Shown here: positions 1 to 7,277 of the stretch, piece by piece
Layout of the letters: each line of letters starts with the position of its first letter
Numbering within the stretch: position 1 is the first letter of the stretch
From: Bodo saltans
Lineage: Eukaryota; Euglenozoa; Kinetoplastea; Eubodonida; Bodonidae
Length of the DNA stretch: 22,506 nt
Direction: 5' to 3'
NCBI GenBank assembly: GCA_001460835.1
Contig: CYKH01001773.1
Coordinates: forward strand, 45,984-68,489
The notes under the pieces: model-generated
The model's database searches: none
What the model was told of the DNA's origin: nothing
Seen by the model: only the letters and a program-made list of their open reading frames with translations
Position numbers and translations under genes: made by a program

Positions 1-83
1 TCAAAGATATGGAAGGCAGGACGGAGAGCTGGGCGCTGCTGCAGCGTATCTCTTACTCCGCTGGCCTTGCGTCGGATCAGTAG
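1..83 (+). CDS. C-terminal end of an upstream gene (partial)
   Basis: The frame starting at base 3 is open from the window edge and ends at a TAG at 81-83. Its 26 residues include KDMEGRTESWALLQRISY, which has a normal amino-acid balance for a coding tail. It is followed by about 245 bases with no convincing gene before the next start, so it fits as the end of the preceding gene on the same strand. The product cannot be named from so short a piece. The two other + frames are also open here, which keeps confidence low. Confidence 0.4.
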   Translation, partial: KDMEGRTESWALLQRISYSAGLASDQ

Positions 84-210
84 TCACATTGAAACCAGTA
101 CACACACCCTTTGTTTGGAGTTGGCAATGGAAGAGAAGTCGAAAAGTGCTTCTTTTTGGGCACACGCTACCACACCTTTTTAGTCCCCCAACTGCAATAT
201 CTTCCCCACT

Positions 211-228
211 TCATTTTATTTTTTGTAG
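211..228 (+). promoter_or_regulatory. Candidate trans-splice acceptor before the kinase-like gene
   Basis: A T-rich tract at 211-226 ends in AG at 227-228, the arrangement used for spliced-leader addition in kinetoplastids. An ATG directly after it (229) opens only a four-codon frame before a TGA. A second T-rich stretch at 246-312 leads to an AG at 326-327, which would leave almost no 5' UTR before the ATG at 329. Either site could be used. The rest of 84-328 holds nothing else I can support. Confidence 0.35.
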
Positions 229-328
229 ATGGCCCATCAATGATGTCTTTTTTTTCTGTGCGCCGTTTTTCAAAAAATGTGTCGTTTTTTTTGTAACTTT
301 TGCTTCCTGCTATTCTATGACGTAAAGA

Positions 329-2077
329 ATGGGTTCTAGCACACTTTCCCAATGGGCCACAACACTCGGCCTGTGGCCCTCGTCGCATCAACAAACATCA
401 TCAGATCTTCAGCAGCAGGATCGAAGCAAATTACTTACTACCCTTCCCCTGCCCACCACATCTCCAAGTGCTGCAACTACGACTACGTCATTACCAGCAG
501 GGCAAAACACAGAACAAGACGAACTTAGGCGCGTTCACAGCAGCGAGCTTGGCGCTGCCCTCCAACCGTTTGTGCAATGGCTGCGGATTGATCTGCCGCC
601 TCACTCGTCGTCGCCTGGGAGCGGCAACCACCACGTACAACCAGCGCTGCTTCCACGAGTACCCAGCGTAGATTCGTCTTCGAATTACTCTTCGAATGCA
701 GTGTTGCCTTCCGTGAGCTCTCCGACCGGTGCGCTGCTGTCAACGCCAACGAACGCATCTGTCTCAAGTCTCAAACACCACCACTACCCATCTTCTTCTG
801 GTGCTGCGATGTTAGGCGGTGATGTGTCGCCTGGATTGGGGCCGCTGCAAACACAGCCAACGAACGCATCTGTCTCAAGTCTCAAACACCACCACCACCC
901 ATCTTCTTCTGGTGTTGGCGGTGATGTGTCGCCTGGATTGGGGCCGCTGCAAACACCTCCGCATCCATCTGCTGGCCACCACAGTAGCAGAAGCGGCGGC
1001 ATTGGTAGTGCTGGTAACGTGAGTCCCTCCTCTGTTCCCTACGGTGGTGGCTCCGTCGGTGGGTTGACCAATTCACCGCTGACTGCATCGTCGTCACCGG
1101 GGACAACGGCGACGACGGTTGGATCGAGTGGTGGTTGTGACGCCCCACATCATCCTCCACGATCGCCATCATCATCGTCTCCAACATCGCTGACTCTGAC
1201 CATTCACACGCTGAGGTCGTTGCTGAAGTTTATTGGGGTGAAGCCGCAGTTCGCCACAGAGGGGGGTAATTTGCTGATCAACGCGTTGACGCTGGAATCA
1301 CTGGGTTACCAACGCTACGCCAACAAAAATAATGGCGGTTCACGTTCGAACGACGATTGCTGGGAGTTTCCAACGTCCATGCCAGCAATAAACAAGCAAA
1401 ATCAACATGAGAGCTCCACAACTGGCCCCTCACAGCAACAACAGAAACGAGGGAGAAAGAAGGAAATGGAAGAACTTATCCCACCTATGACGACGTCCAC
1501 TACAAGCAAAGCGAAGCTCTTCATCGACGGATTTATCAGTGTTCCGACGACGACAAGCTCAACAGTAACAACAAACGAAACAGATGATGCCACCACCGTG
1601 ATGGATCATCAGCGCCTCAAGAAAGAAGTCTATTCATTAGAATGTCTACGAGAATGCTTGCGGATACTAGCAGAAGCTGACGCCAACAGCAGGAGAAGTA
1701 GCGGAGGCTTCGATGCCCCACCACCACCACCACCACCAAGGCGTGTCGAGGGATATCCTGAAGGCTCTGTCATTGATAGTGCCTCCGCCGGTTTTGTGTT
1801 GGAAATAACCCTTGCTCAGTTTCAGTCGTCAGTGCGACACTTATTGAACGTGCAGCGTCAAATGATTGGATCGTCGACTCAAGACCATCTTGTGTCTCTG
1901 CGTAGATCTGCGGTGGAGGCTGCTGTAGTGACAACGACCACTGCAGCGCCGGCATCTTCCGCGATTGCAGACATGAGCAGTCATAGCATGAAAGAAAAAA
2001 AAAAAGGAGGCTGCTGTAGTGACAACGACCACTGCAGCGCCGGCATCTTCCGCGATTGCAGACATGAGCAGTCATAG
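329..2077 (+). CDS. LPA1/2-phosphoglycerate-kinase-like protein, N-terminal segment
   Basis: This is the first segment of a gene that continues to 4790. Residues 1-285 are low complexity (Ser, Thr, Pro, Gly, His) and contain an in-frame duplication. Residues 288-325, with SLLKFIGVKPQF, resemble the ATP-cone-like N-terminal domain of plant LPA1 (low phytic acid 1) proteins. A run of seven prolines lies near residue 464. Residues 487-512 (FVLEITLAQFQSSVRHLL) fit the second conserved block before the P-loop. The true product should run on from about 1990 in the frame of the next segment. Instead this frame enters an 11-A run and a repeated segment and stops at 2077. The last 26 residues are therefore probably not native. 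The family is a P-loop kinase linked to inositol-phosphate metabolism in plants; its role here is inferred from homology only. Confidence 0.7.
   Translation: MGSSTLSQWATTLGLWPSSHQQTSSDLQQQDRSKLLTTLPLPTTSPSAATTTTSLPAGQNTEQDELRRVHSSELGAALQPFVQWLRIDLPPHSSSPGSGNHHVQPALLPRVPSVDSSSNYSSNAVLPSVSSPTGALLSTPTNASVSSLKHHHYPSSSGAAMLGGDVSPGLGPLQTQPTNASVSSLKHHHHPSSSGVGGDVSPGLGPLQTPPHPSAGHHSSRSGGIGSAGNVSPSSVPYGGGSVGGLTNSPLTASSSPGTTATTVGSSGGCDAPHHPPRSPSSSSPTSLTLTIHTLRSLLKFIGVKPQFATEGGNLLINALTLESLGYQRYANKNNGGSRSNDDCWEFPTSMPAINKQNQHESSTTGPSQQQQKRGRKKEMEELIPPMTTSTTSKAKLFIDGFISVPTTTSSTVTTNETDDATTVMDHQRLKKEVYSLECLRECLRILAEADANSRRSSGGFDAPPPPPPPRRVEGYPEGSVIDSASAGFVLEITLAQFQSSVRHLLNVQRQMIGSSTQDHLVSLRRSAVEAAVVTTTTAAPASSAIADMSSHSMKEKKKGGCCSDNDHCSAGIFRDCRHEQS
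746..956 (+). repeat. In-frame tandem duplication with a 111-bp period
   Basis: Copy 1 (746-854) and copy 2 (857-956) are nearly identical. Copy 2 lacks nine bases inside the unit. The period of 111 is a multiple of three, so both copies encode the same Ser/His/Gly-rich peptide, recognisable by SSLKHHH and GDVSPGLGPLQT. It lies in the low-complexity N-terminal part of the kinase-like protein and does not break the frame. Confidence 0.9.
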
Positions 2078-2086
2078 CATGAAAGA
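1915..2086 (+). repeat. 81-bp direct repeat separated by an A run
   Basis: Bases 1915-1995 and 2006-2086 are identical over 81 positions. An uninterrupted run of 11 A (1995-2005) links them, giving a period of 91, which is not a multiple of three. Copy 1 is read in the frame of the segment starting at 329, and copy 2 in the frame of the segment starting at 2019. With one A fewer the period would be 90 and both copies would share one frame. Confidence 0.92.
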
Positions 2087-2429
2087 CACTGACACAACCG
2101 GGCTGCCAGCCACTGAGTTCAAGGCGAAGTCTAACCGACAGCATCATAATAATCAGCATCATCATCACCGCGTAGCCACTTCAACAGGCAGTGGGTCTGC
2201 TGTCTCTGTTGCCACCCCAACAACAGGTAATGCTGCTGCTAGTGCAGTGGCGACCACGCTTCCTACGTGGGGCTTGTCCCTTTCTGCACGCCGTCTCGAT
2301 GACCGTGTGATGTACAGCCTCATGATGCAGCAACGAGGCCGCCCAATGGTGGTCCTTGTTGGGGGCACCAGCGGCTGCGGAAAGAGCACATTAGCAAATT
2401 TACTTGCCAATCGGCTGGGCAAGCGTTGA
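2019..2429 (+). CDS. LPA1/2PGK-like kinase, P-loop segment
   Basis: This segment carries the Walker A motif GGTSGCGKST at 2361-2390, followed by LANLLANRLG, an excellent match to the P-loop region of LPA1/2-phosphoglycerate-kinase-like proteins. Residues before it (about 2275-2340, SLSARRLDDRVMYSLMMQQ) match the family's helix upstream of the P-loop. The ATG at 2019 lies inside the repeated segment and is unlikely to be a real start. The segment is better read as a continuation of 329-2077. The frame closes at TGA 2427-2429, directly after the P-loop helix. A TAG at 2433 follows in the same frame, which then stays open to 4226. The family's STD-S-I-R motif should follow here but appears only weakly and in another frame. 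Confidence 0.75.
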   Translation: MTTTTAAPASSAIADMSSHSMKDTDTTGLPATEFKAKSNRQHHNNQHHHHRVATSTGSGSAVSVATPTTGNAAASAVATTLPTWGLSLSARRLDDRVMYSLMMQQRGRPMVVLVGGTSGCGKSTLANLLANRLGKR

Positions 2430-2645
2430 CAATAGAGGTGGCTACCACAGGCACTTGAAGACGCATGTTCCTCCACCCCTCGATGTTTCCCAGAGCTGTT
2501 CGCGTCAACATACGAGGCGCATAAAGAGCGAGACGCAAAAGCCAACAAGAGCGAGGGGAAGCTCTGCGATAGACACGTCACAGCTGCAGCAGCAGCAGCA
2601 GCAGGGCAGGCAACTTCAATTGACGCACTGAACGGTGGACAGGCA
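2430..2645 (+). pseudogene. Linking part of the kinase-like gene, frame disturbed
   Basis: From about 2487 the frame shared with 2019-2429 and 2646-4226 reads FPELFASTYEAHKERDAKAN. This matches the family block that reads roughly LLWASTYHAGEYLD in plant LPA1, so coding homology clearly extends upstream of the ATG at 2646. Between 2423 and 2489 the best family-like reading (LTIEVATTGT, then RRMF) is in a different frame and has a TGA at 2456. The distance from the P-loop to the STYEA block is about normal for the family, so no large piece is missing. A CAG/GCA run at 2582-2604 gives a seven-alanine tract. Confidence 0.55.
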
Positions 2646-4226
2646 ATGGGTGAACGCCTCTGTCATCCTCCCCTACTAGAGTCTCGTTCACCTTCGTCGT
2701 TGTCGCTTCGCCTACTGCTCAGGCGTCGGCGTCGACGTCACCGGCGTCGACGTGACCGTCTCTACCTCGCCGCGCAACACGCGAGGATCGAGAGACAATG
2801 TAAGCTCGTGCTGCAGGTTGTGGACCAATTGCTACGCATGCATTTGAAGCGTGGCGAATCTGTGCTGGTTGAGGGTGTGCATCTCCTCCCGGAGTATTGC
2901 GCACGACTGACAAAATCGTTGCAGGGAAGTGTAGCAGCAGCTGCAAATTCAAGTATCTCAAATCCGAGAATGCCACTTCACACCTCATCATCCCCCCTTC
3001 ATCATGTTCATGGCGACGACGTTGTTGTCACCCCTGATGCCATTCCATTATCATCGTCGGCGAGTCCAAAAGACTCAACATTATCGCGAGCTTCATCCGC
3101 ATCTCCTAATCAGGCTCCTGGGCAAAAGATCTCCTCGTTGGCACCACCACCTCCACCAATATCACCGCCGCCACCTATTTTATGCATTTCGATGATTGTG
3201 CATATCGTCAGGGAGGAGAAGCACCTCTTGCGGTTTGCTATCCGCTCCAAGTCCATGACGTTGAAGCCGCAAGACAACAAATATGTTGCGAACTTTAACT
3301 CTATTCGTTGGATTCAGAAAACGCTGTTAGAAGGAGCCAAAACACACAATCTGTTGCTTGTGAACAACACGAATGTCGATAAGTCTCTTTCTACCATTCA
3401 GACCCACGTTCTGCACGCAGTGGATCGTTTGCTTGTGTCTTCATCAGCTGCAGCTGCTATCAATTCATCATCAGCATCATCCACTGCTCAAGGAACTACA
3501 ATGATGTCTACTGCAGTCGCAAACGCTTCGTCTGTTTCAGGTGCAGGTGGGGCACCCACTGGCGGAGGCTTTGTCGGGCTTGAGGACGTTAAGGGAAAGG
3601 TATTGCTGAATTTGCTTCGTGTTCGTCGACGCGAAAAGCAGTTGCGACGTGCGCGGTCTGCAGACGCACAGTTTCCTCACTCTCTTGCACCAGCAGTAGC
3701 TTTGGCGTCGATTGCCCCTCCTCCAGCATTGACGAGTATCTTGCCAATTGTATCAGTAGGCTCTCATGTCGCCGCCACGCCGCCATCGTCCAGTCCTTCC
3801 CATGCAACCGGTAATGTTTCGGAGCAACACTCCTTTCCGTTCGTGGTGTCAGGTGGTGGTAGTAGTGTGACAGGAACACCCAACACGCCAACGAGTGGTC
3901 TCACCACTGATTTCCCAAGCACTCGAATTGGAGGAGAAAGCGTTCCCTGCGACGAAAGCAGCAAAGGGGCGTATCATCATGCAGTGGTGCTGCAGCAGCA
4001 GCAACATCGACAACCGCGTGGGGCTCACCACCACCACCACAATCGTGACGCTCACGTTACAGCGCGTATGCCTGTTGTCCCATCAAGGTCGTTTTCTGCA
4101 GATGCCTCCAACCCTCGACACGTGCAAGGAACGCAAAAACACCACCGACAAGGGAACCATTTTCTGGAATCTGATCCTCTCGACGCATCGTCCTCAGCGG
4201 ACACAAACACAGACGGTGGGCTCTGA
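2646..4226 (+). CDS. LPA1/2PGK-like kinase, C-terminal catalytic segment
   Basis: Residues 40-92 contain VLVEGVHLLPEYC (E76-H79), the family's conserved VVEGVHL block. An 85-residue Ser/Pro-rich insertion follows. Residues 180-260 then carry HIVREEKHLLRFAIRSK, NKYVANFNSIRWIQ and NNTNVDKS, which match the C-terminal signature of LPA1/2PGK-like P-loop proteins very closely. Residues 270-526 are low complexity (Ser, Ala, Thr, His). The ATG at 2646 is only the first Met after the disturbed stretch, and family similarity begins about 150 bases upstream in the same frame. The stop at 4224-4226 falls inside rearranged repeats, and the original C-terminus is probably the one ending at 4790. The expected role is an ATP-dependent small-molecule kinase; the substrate is unknown. 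Confidence 0.8.
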   Translation: MGERLCHPPLLESRSPSSLSLRLLLRRRRRRHRRRRDRLYLAAQHARIERQCKLVLQVVDQLLRMHLKRGESVLVEGVHLLPEYCARLTKSLQGSVAAAANSSISNPRMPLHTSSSPLHHVHGDDVVVTPDAIPLSSSASPKDSTLSRASSASPNQAPGQKISSLAPPPPPISPPPPILCISMIVHIVREEKHLLRFAIRSKSMTLKPQDNKYVANFNSIRWIQKTLLEGAKTHNLLLVNNTNVDKSLSTIQTHVLHAVDRLLVSSSAAAAINSSSASSTAQGTTMMSTAVANASSVSGAGGAPTGGGFVGLEDVKGKVLLNLLRVRRREKQLRRARSADAQFPHSLAPAVALASIAPPPALTSILPIVSVGSHVAATPPSSSPSHATGNVSEQHSFPFVVSGGGSSVTGTPNTPTSGLTTDFPSTRIGGESVPCDESSKGAYHHAVVLQQQQHRQPRGAHHHHHNRDAHVTARMPVVPSRSFSADASNPRHVQGTQKHHRQGNHFLESDPLDASSSADTNTDGGL

Positions 4227-4646
4227 TGGTGGAGGCGATGTGGAAGAAGAGGAAGACCCACTCCAGCAGTCATCTGATCCTCTCGACGCATCGTCCTCAG
4301 CGGACACAAACACAGACGGTGGAAAAGGAACTGAACCCCTTCAACCGAGAACCGGTAGACGCCATGAGGAGCAAGCAGGAATCAACGGTGATGGCCAACG
4401 CAGCGGTAGCCCCACAAATCTGATCCTCTCGACGCATCGTCCTCAGCGGACACAAACACAGACGGTGGAAAAGGAACTGAACCCCTTCAACCGAGAACCG
4501 GTAGACGCCATGAGGAGCAAGCAGGAATCAACGGTGATGGCCAACGCAGCGGTAGCCCCACAACAGATGATGGTGATGAGGATGGTGATGTGTGCTCTGA
4601 TGGTGGAGGCGATGTGGAAGAAGAGGAAGACCCACTCCAGCAGTCT
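4169..4646 (+). repeat. Tiled partial copies of the kinase gene's 3' tail
   Basis: Three copies start with the same phrase (atctgatcctctcgacg) at 4169, 4272 and 4418. With A = that phrase to acggtgg, B = the following block to gtagccccaca, D = a GAT-rich link and C = the ctctgatggtggaggcg block, the order is A-C, A-B, A-B-D-C. The spacings are 103 and 146, neither a multiple of three, but their sum (249) is. Copy 1 and copy 3 therefore share a frame and copy 2 is off by one. Only the third copy runs intact into the downstream tail. Confidence 0.88.
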
Positions 4647-4790
4647 TTAAGCGTTGTCCTGCGTGCTGATGGAGAGGCCCCGATCATTCGACGACCGCGA
4701 GCCCTGCGTGGTGTGAGGCGGCGGCAATTAGCAGTGGTTGTGGCAGATGCGGACGAAGATGATGAAACCCCCAGCTTGGTGGGAAGTTGA
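4590..4790 (+). CDS. Probable native C-terminal tail of the kinase-like gene
   Basis: This segment is in the same frame as 2646-4226 and ends at TGA 4788-4790. It is acidic and then basic, with CSDGGGDVEEEEDPLQQS followed by RADGEAPIIRRPRALRG. The frame is open upstream through the third tail copy, where it reads GSPTTDDGDEDGDV. There is no convincing independent start (the first codon here is GTG), so it is read as the end of the gene beginning at 329 rather than as a separate gene. Confidence 0.5.
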   Translation: MCSDGGGDVEEEEDPLQQSLSVVLRADGEAPIIRRPRALRGVRRRQLAVVVADADEDDETPSLVGS

Positions 4791-5182
4791 GATGGGTTGG
4801 GAAAAGAGAAACAAAATCCTTAGCGTCCACCATCGGGCATGTACACAGTGCTTCTCACCCCCTTTTTGCGCCAATTACCTTTGCAGTGTAGTAGTCCGAC
4901 AAAAAAAAATATGCTTGGAGAAGTAAAAAGAACTTCTTGTTTCTCTTTCTTCCTCCGTAGGCGATACGTTGCACCGCAATTGCTATTGTTTTGATTCTTC
5001 CTTTGCGTTGTTTTCTCCTTTTTTTTTCCTTTTCCAATTCGTCACCTTGGATAGTAGTAAGCATATCGATGTCGCGTTTCCTCTGCATTCAATGGATGAT
5101 GGCTCCCTTTTTGTTTTGATTTACCACACAGAAGGAATTACTAAAATTACTCAAGCCCACCACACTCCGGACCCACTTCGTC
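4791..5182 (+). promoter_or_regulatory. Intergenic region with two pyrimidine tracts and AG acceptors
   Basis: There is no gene here that I can support. Strong T/C tracts lie at 4930-4958 and 5010-5037, with an AG at 5053-5054. A further T-rich tract at 5106-5121 leads to an AG at 5130-5131. The last acceptor is the best candidate for the next gene because the 52 bases between it and the ATG at 5183 contain no other ATG. Use of the earlier AG would leave several upstream ATGs in the leader. Confidence 0.45.
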
Positions 5183-7141
5183 ATGTCCACTCCCGCTGTT
5201 GACATTGTGCTCCTATCCACGGAAGGCTCGTTGGCTGCAACAATAGCGTCACAAATCTACGAGTTGGACTCGCATTTGTTTTCGACGTTGCCCATCGGAC
5301 TGTCGAACAACGTCGTGTTGAGTGCACGCTCGCCACAGCAGAAGAACGTTGCATCGTCAAGAAGAACCTTACATTATGGTGCGATGGATTGTATCTCCAA
5401 TAGTCCATGTGCACTAGGCGACACCACCACAATCACCAACGACTGCATTGTGTTCCTGTTAGATACTTCCGAATACAGTCGCCCCGAGGACGAGGCTTCT
5501 TCTTACGCTAACATGAGGTTACACGTGAACGCGTCAAGCAGTGGTAGAGTGGCTGCGGTGATAGTTCACATTCAACGCAATAATGGTAATGCCTCGGGGG
5601 ATTCCGTTTTGGCTGGAAACGCCTCGTGGAAACAACAACTTTCAGCCATTGACCAAACGGATCGCAATGCAGTGGTGCAATCCACGGAGGTGAATCTTAT
5701 TGCGTTCATTCGCCGGAATATGTTTGAAATCTCTGCCTCATGGGCATCTCAAACTGTCCTTGGAGGTTCCCCGTTGGCCCCAATGCCACTGACGACTGCA
5801 CCATTTTATGTGACGGCAGGCAATGTCCGCCGCCATCCCACTTCTGTGGCGAGCCTCACTGAAGACAGAGAGTCGGAGTTTGTGATCGATGCGACCGCCA
5901 TCGGTCGAGAGGGTGATCTTGTATTTGGTCGCGTGTGCCCTCTCGGTAGCCTTCCGCATCATCACACGTCGCTGGAGGGGGCGGCGACAGCAACGACGAC
6001 AACAACGGCGGCACGCGTGATGGATGGCCAGCACGAGGACATGTTCTTTTCTCAGCCCTTCTACGCCTTAGTGCCTCTAGGCAATCGTGAATCTTCCACC
6101 CATGTCAATGGTGGCGTGCCACTGGAAGGGATCCTTCGTGGGCGTGACGATGTTCACTGGATCGCCGGGGAAAGTGGACTCGTCGGTGTGTTGATGGCGG
6201 AGGGTGCGGTTGCGAATGCTCTTGCTGAAACATCTGTGGCTTTCCAACTTTTGGGCGTGTTGCGGCGAGTCAAGTCTGCGGATGTTGTAAGTTTCGAGCG
6301 AGTGGTGAGCTCAGAGTCCGACTCAGCTGCATCTTCAACGCTGGGCTACGGCTCTCCGATGTCGCCACCATCCCTAAAGGGGATGAACATCAACCTGTTG
6401 CACCTTGCACGCACACCTGTGGCGACAACTCTCTCAATTCCTGTGATTTGCATCGCAGGAACTTCTGCAGAGGCTGGGAAAACAACCTTGGCGTCAAAAG
6501 TGGTCTCCATTTTGCACCAAACGATGAAATTACGGGTGGGGTGCATCAAAGCCACTGGAACAGGTGGCCTTCCTGACTGCGATGCGTACAAGAAGATGGG
6601 AGCTGAGGTTGTCTTTGATCAAGTGGATGCTGGCCTCCCTTCCACGTACACCGACCCTGCTCGTGTGCAGGAGCACTTGCCTCGTAGCTTCCTGCTCTGT
6701 CAAGATTCAGGCGTCGATGTGATTGTCGTGGAACTCGGTGGCGATATCATCTGGGCAAACAACACAACACTTTTGTCGATGCCCATCTTTGCACAAGCGC
6801 TGCATCGATTGTTTCTTCTCTGCAACGACACGATGGCGGCCATCGGCGCGAGAGAGTTTTTGATGGGTCGTATTCATTTGCTCCCCTACCAGCCAAACCA
6901 AGGTGTTGCATCAGCACGCCCGCTTGTCGACACCAGTGCCAGTGATTACGGGCAAGCCAGGCTTGCGACCGGGCCGATTCTACCGCCAAACCGCGTCGTG
7001 TTTGTAGCGTCACCGTTCAGGAACCACCTTGGGGCGACACTACGTGCTGCAGCAGTGGAAGGGATGCCGCTTCCTCTGGACCCGAACGACATGGAGGCAT
7101 TAGCGGAACATCTTGTTGATGTTATTGTTGCGCACAAGTAA
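5183..7141 (+). CDS. Protein with C-terminal SIMIBI-type P-loop NTPase domain
   Basis: This is an intact 652-residue frame ending in TAA. Residues 1-410 are not recognised; they are not low complexity apart from a short Thr/Ala run near 275. Residues 419-435 read IPVICIAGTSAEAGKTT, a P-loop (G426 to T434) of the form seen in MobB, dethiobiotin synthetase and DUF1611-type enzymes. A second strand-loop at about 455-480 (KATGTGGLPDCDAYKKMGAE) and DAGLPSTYT follow. A Walker-B-like strand, VDVIVVELGGD, sits near residue 512. The C-terminus ends in a Rossmann-like strand and a helix. The family suggests ATP- or GTP-dependent cofactor or metabolite chemistry in the cytosol; the substrate cannot be named. 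The start is the first ATG after the acceptor at 5131. It is unlike its left neighbour in being unbroken. Confidence 0.8.
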   Translation: MSTPAVDIVLLSTEGSLAATIASQIYELDSHLFSTLPIGLSNNVVLSARSPQQKNVASSRRTLHYGAMDCISNSPCALGDTTTITNDCIVFLLDTSEYSRPEDEASSYANMRLHVNASSSGRVAAVIVHIQRNNGNASGDSVLAGNASWKQQLSAIDQTDRNAVVQSTEVNLIAFIRRNMFEISASWASQTVLGGSPLAPMPLTTAPFYVTAGNVRRHPTSVASLTEDRESEFVIDATAIGREGDLVFGRVCPLGSLPHHHTSLEGAATATTTTTAARVMDGQHEDMFFSQPFYALVPLGNRESSTHVNGGVPLEGILRGRDDVHWIAGESGLVGVLMAEGAVANALAETSVAFQLLGVLRRVKSADVVSFERVVSSESDSAASSTLGYGSPMSPPSLKGMNINLLHLARTPVATTLSIPVICIAGTSAEAGKTTLASKVVSILHQTMKLRVGCIKATGTGGLPDCDAYKKMGAEVVFDQVDAGLPSTYTDPARVQEHLPRSFLLCQDSGVDVIVVELGGDIIWANNTTLLSMPIFAQALHRLFLLCNDTMAAIGAREFLMGRIHLLPYQPNQGVASARPLVDTSASDYGQARLATGPILPPNRVVFVASPFRNHLGATLRAAAVEGMPLPLDPNDMEALAEHLVDVIVAHK

Positions 7142-7222
7142 AAAAAAGAATCGAGGCAAACCAAACTACGCGTTTCGCACTTCACTATAATCTCGCGTTG
7201 TTGTATCCTAAAGTGCTCCACA

Positions 7223-7239
7223 ATGTCCTTATTTTTCAG
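7223..7239 (+). promoter_or_regulatory. Candidate trans-splice acceptor before the methyltransferase gene
   Basis: A short pyrimidine-rich tract (tgtccttatttttcag) ends in AG at 7238-7239. It lies 39 bases before the ATG at 7278, and no other ATG intervenes. The spacing from the upstream stop is only 136 bases, as is usual within kinetoplastid gene arrays. Confidence 0.5.
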
Positions 7240-7277
7240 TTGCAGAACCACAAAGGGAGAATAAAGAGGCTTCCCAC

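Noticed and set aside
1770-2168. Open frames on the minus strand within the kinase-like gene (and similar ones at 882-1187, 7407-7838, 9538-10035, 14546-15202 and 20485-21228)
   Set aside because: They mirror + strand coding sequence, show no family motif, and would oppose the single direction of every supported gene.
1990-2490. Cis-introns in the kinase-like gene
   Set aside because: Kinetoplastids almost lack cis-introns. The breaks coincide with a repeat and a short frame disturbance rather than GT-AG bounded inserts.
2582-2604. CAG triplet run as a polyglutamine-encoding gene
   Set aside because: In the frame supported by family homology on both sides it encodes alanine. The glutamine frame is short and has no homology.
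329-4790. Several independent genes in this stretch
   Set aside because: The pieces carry consecutive blocks of a single LPA1/2PGK-like protein in order, so one disrupted gene is the simpler reading.
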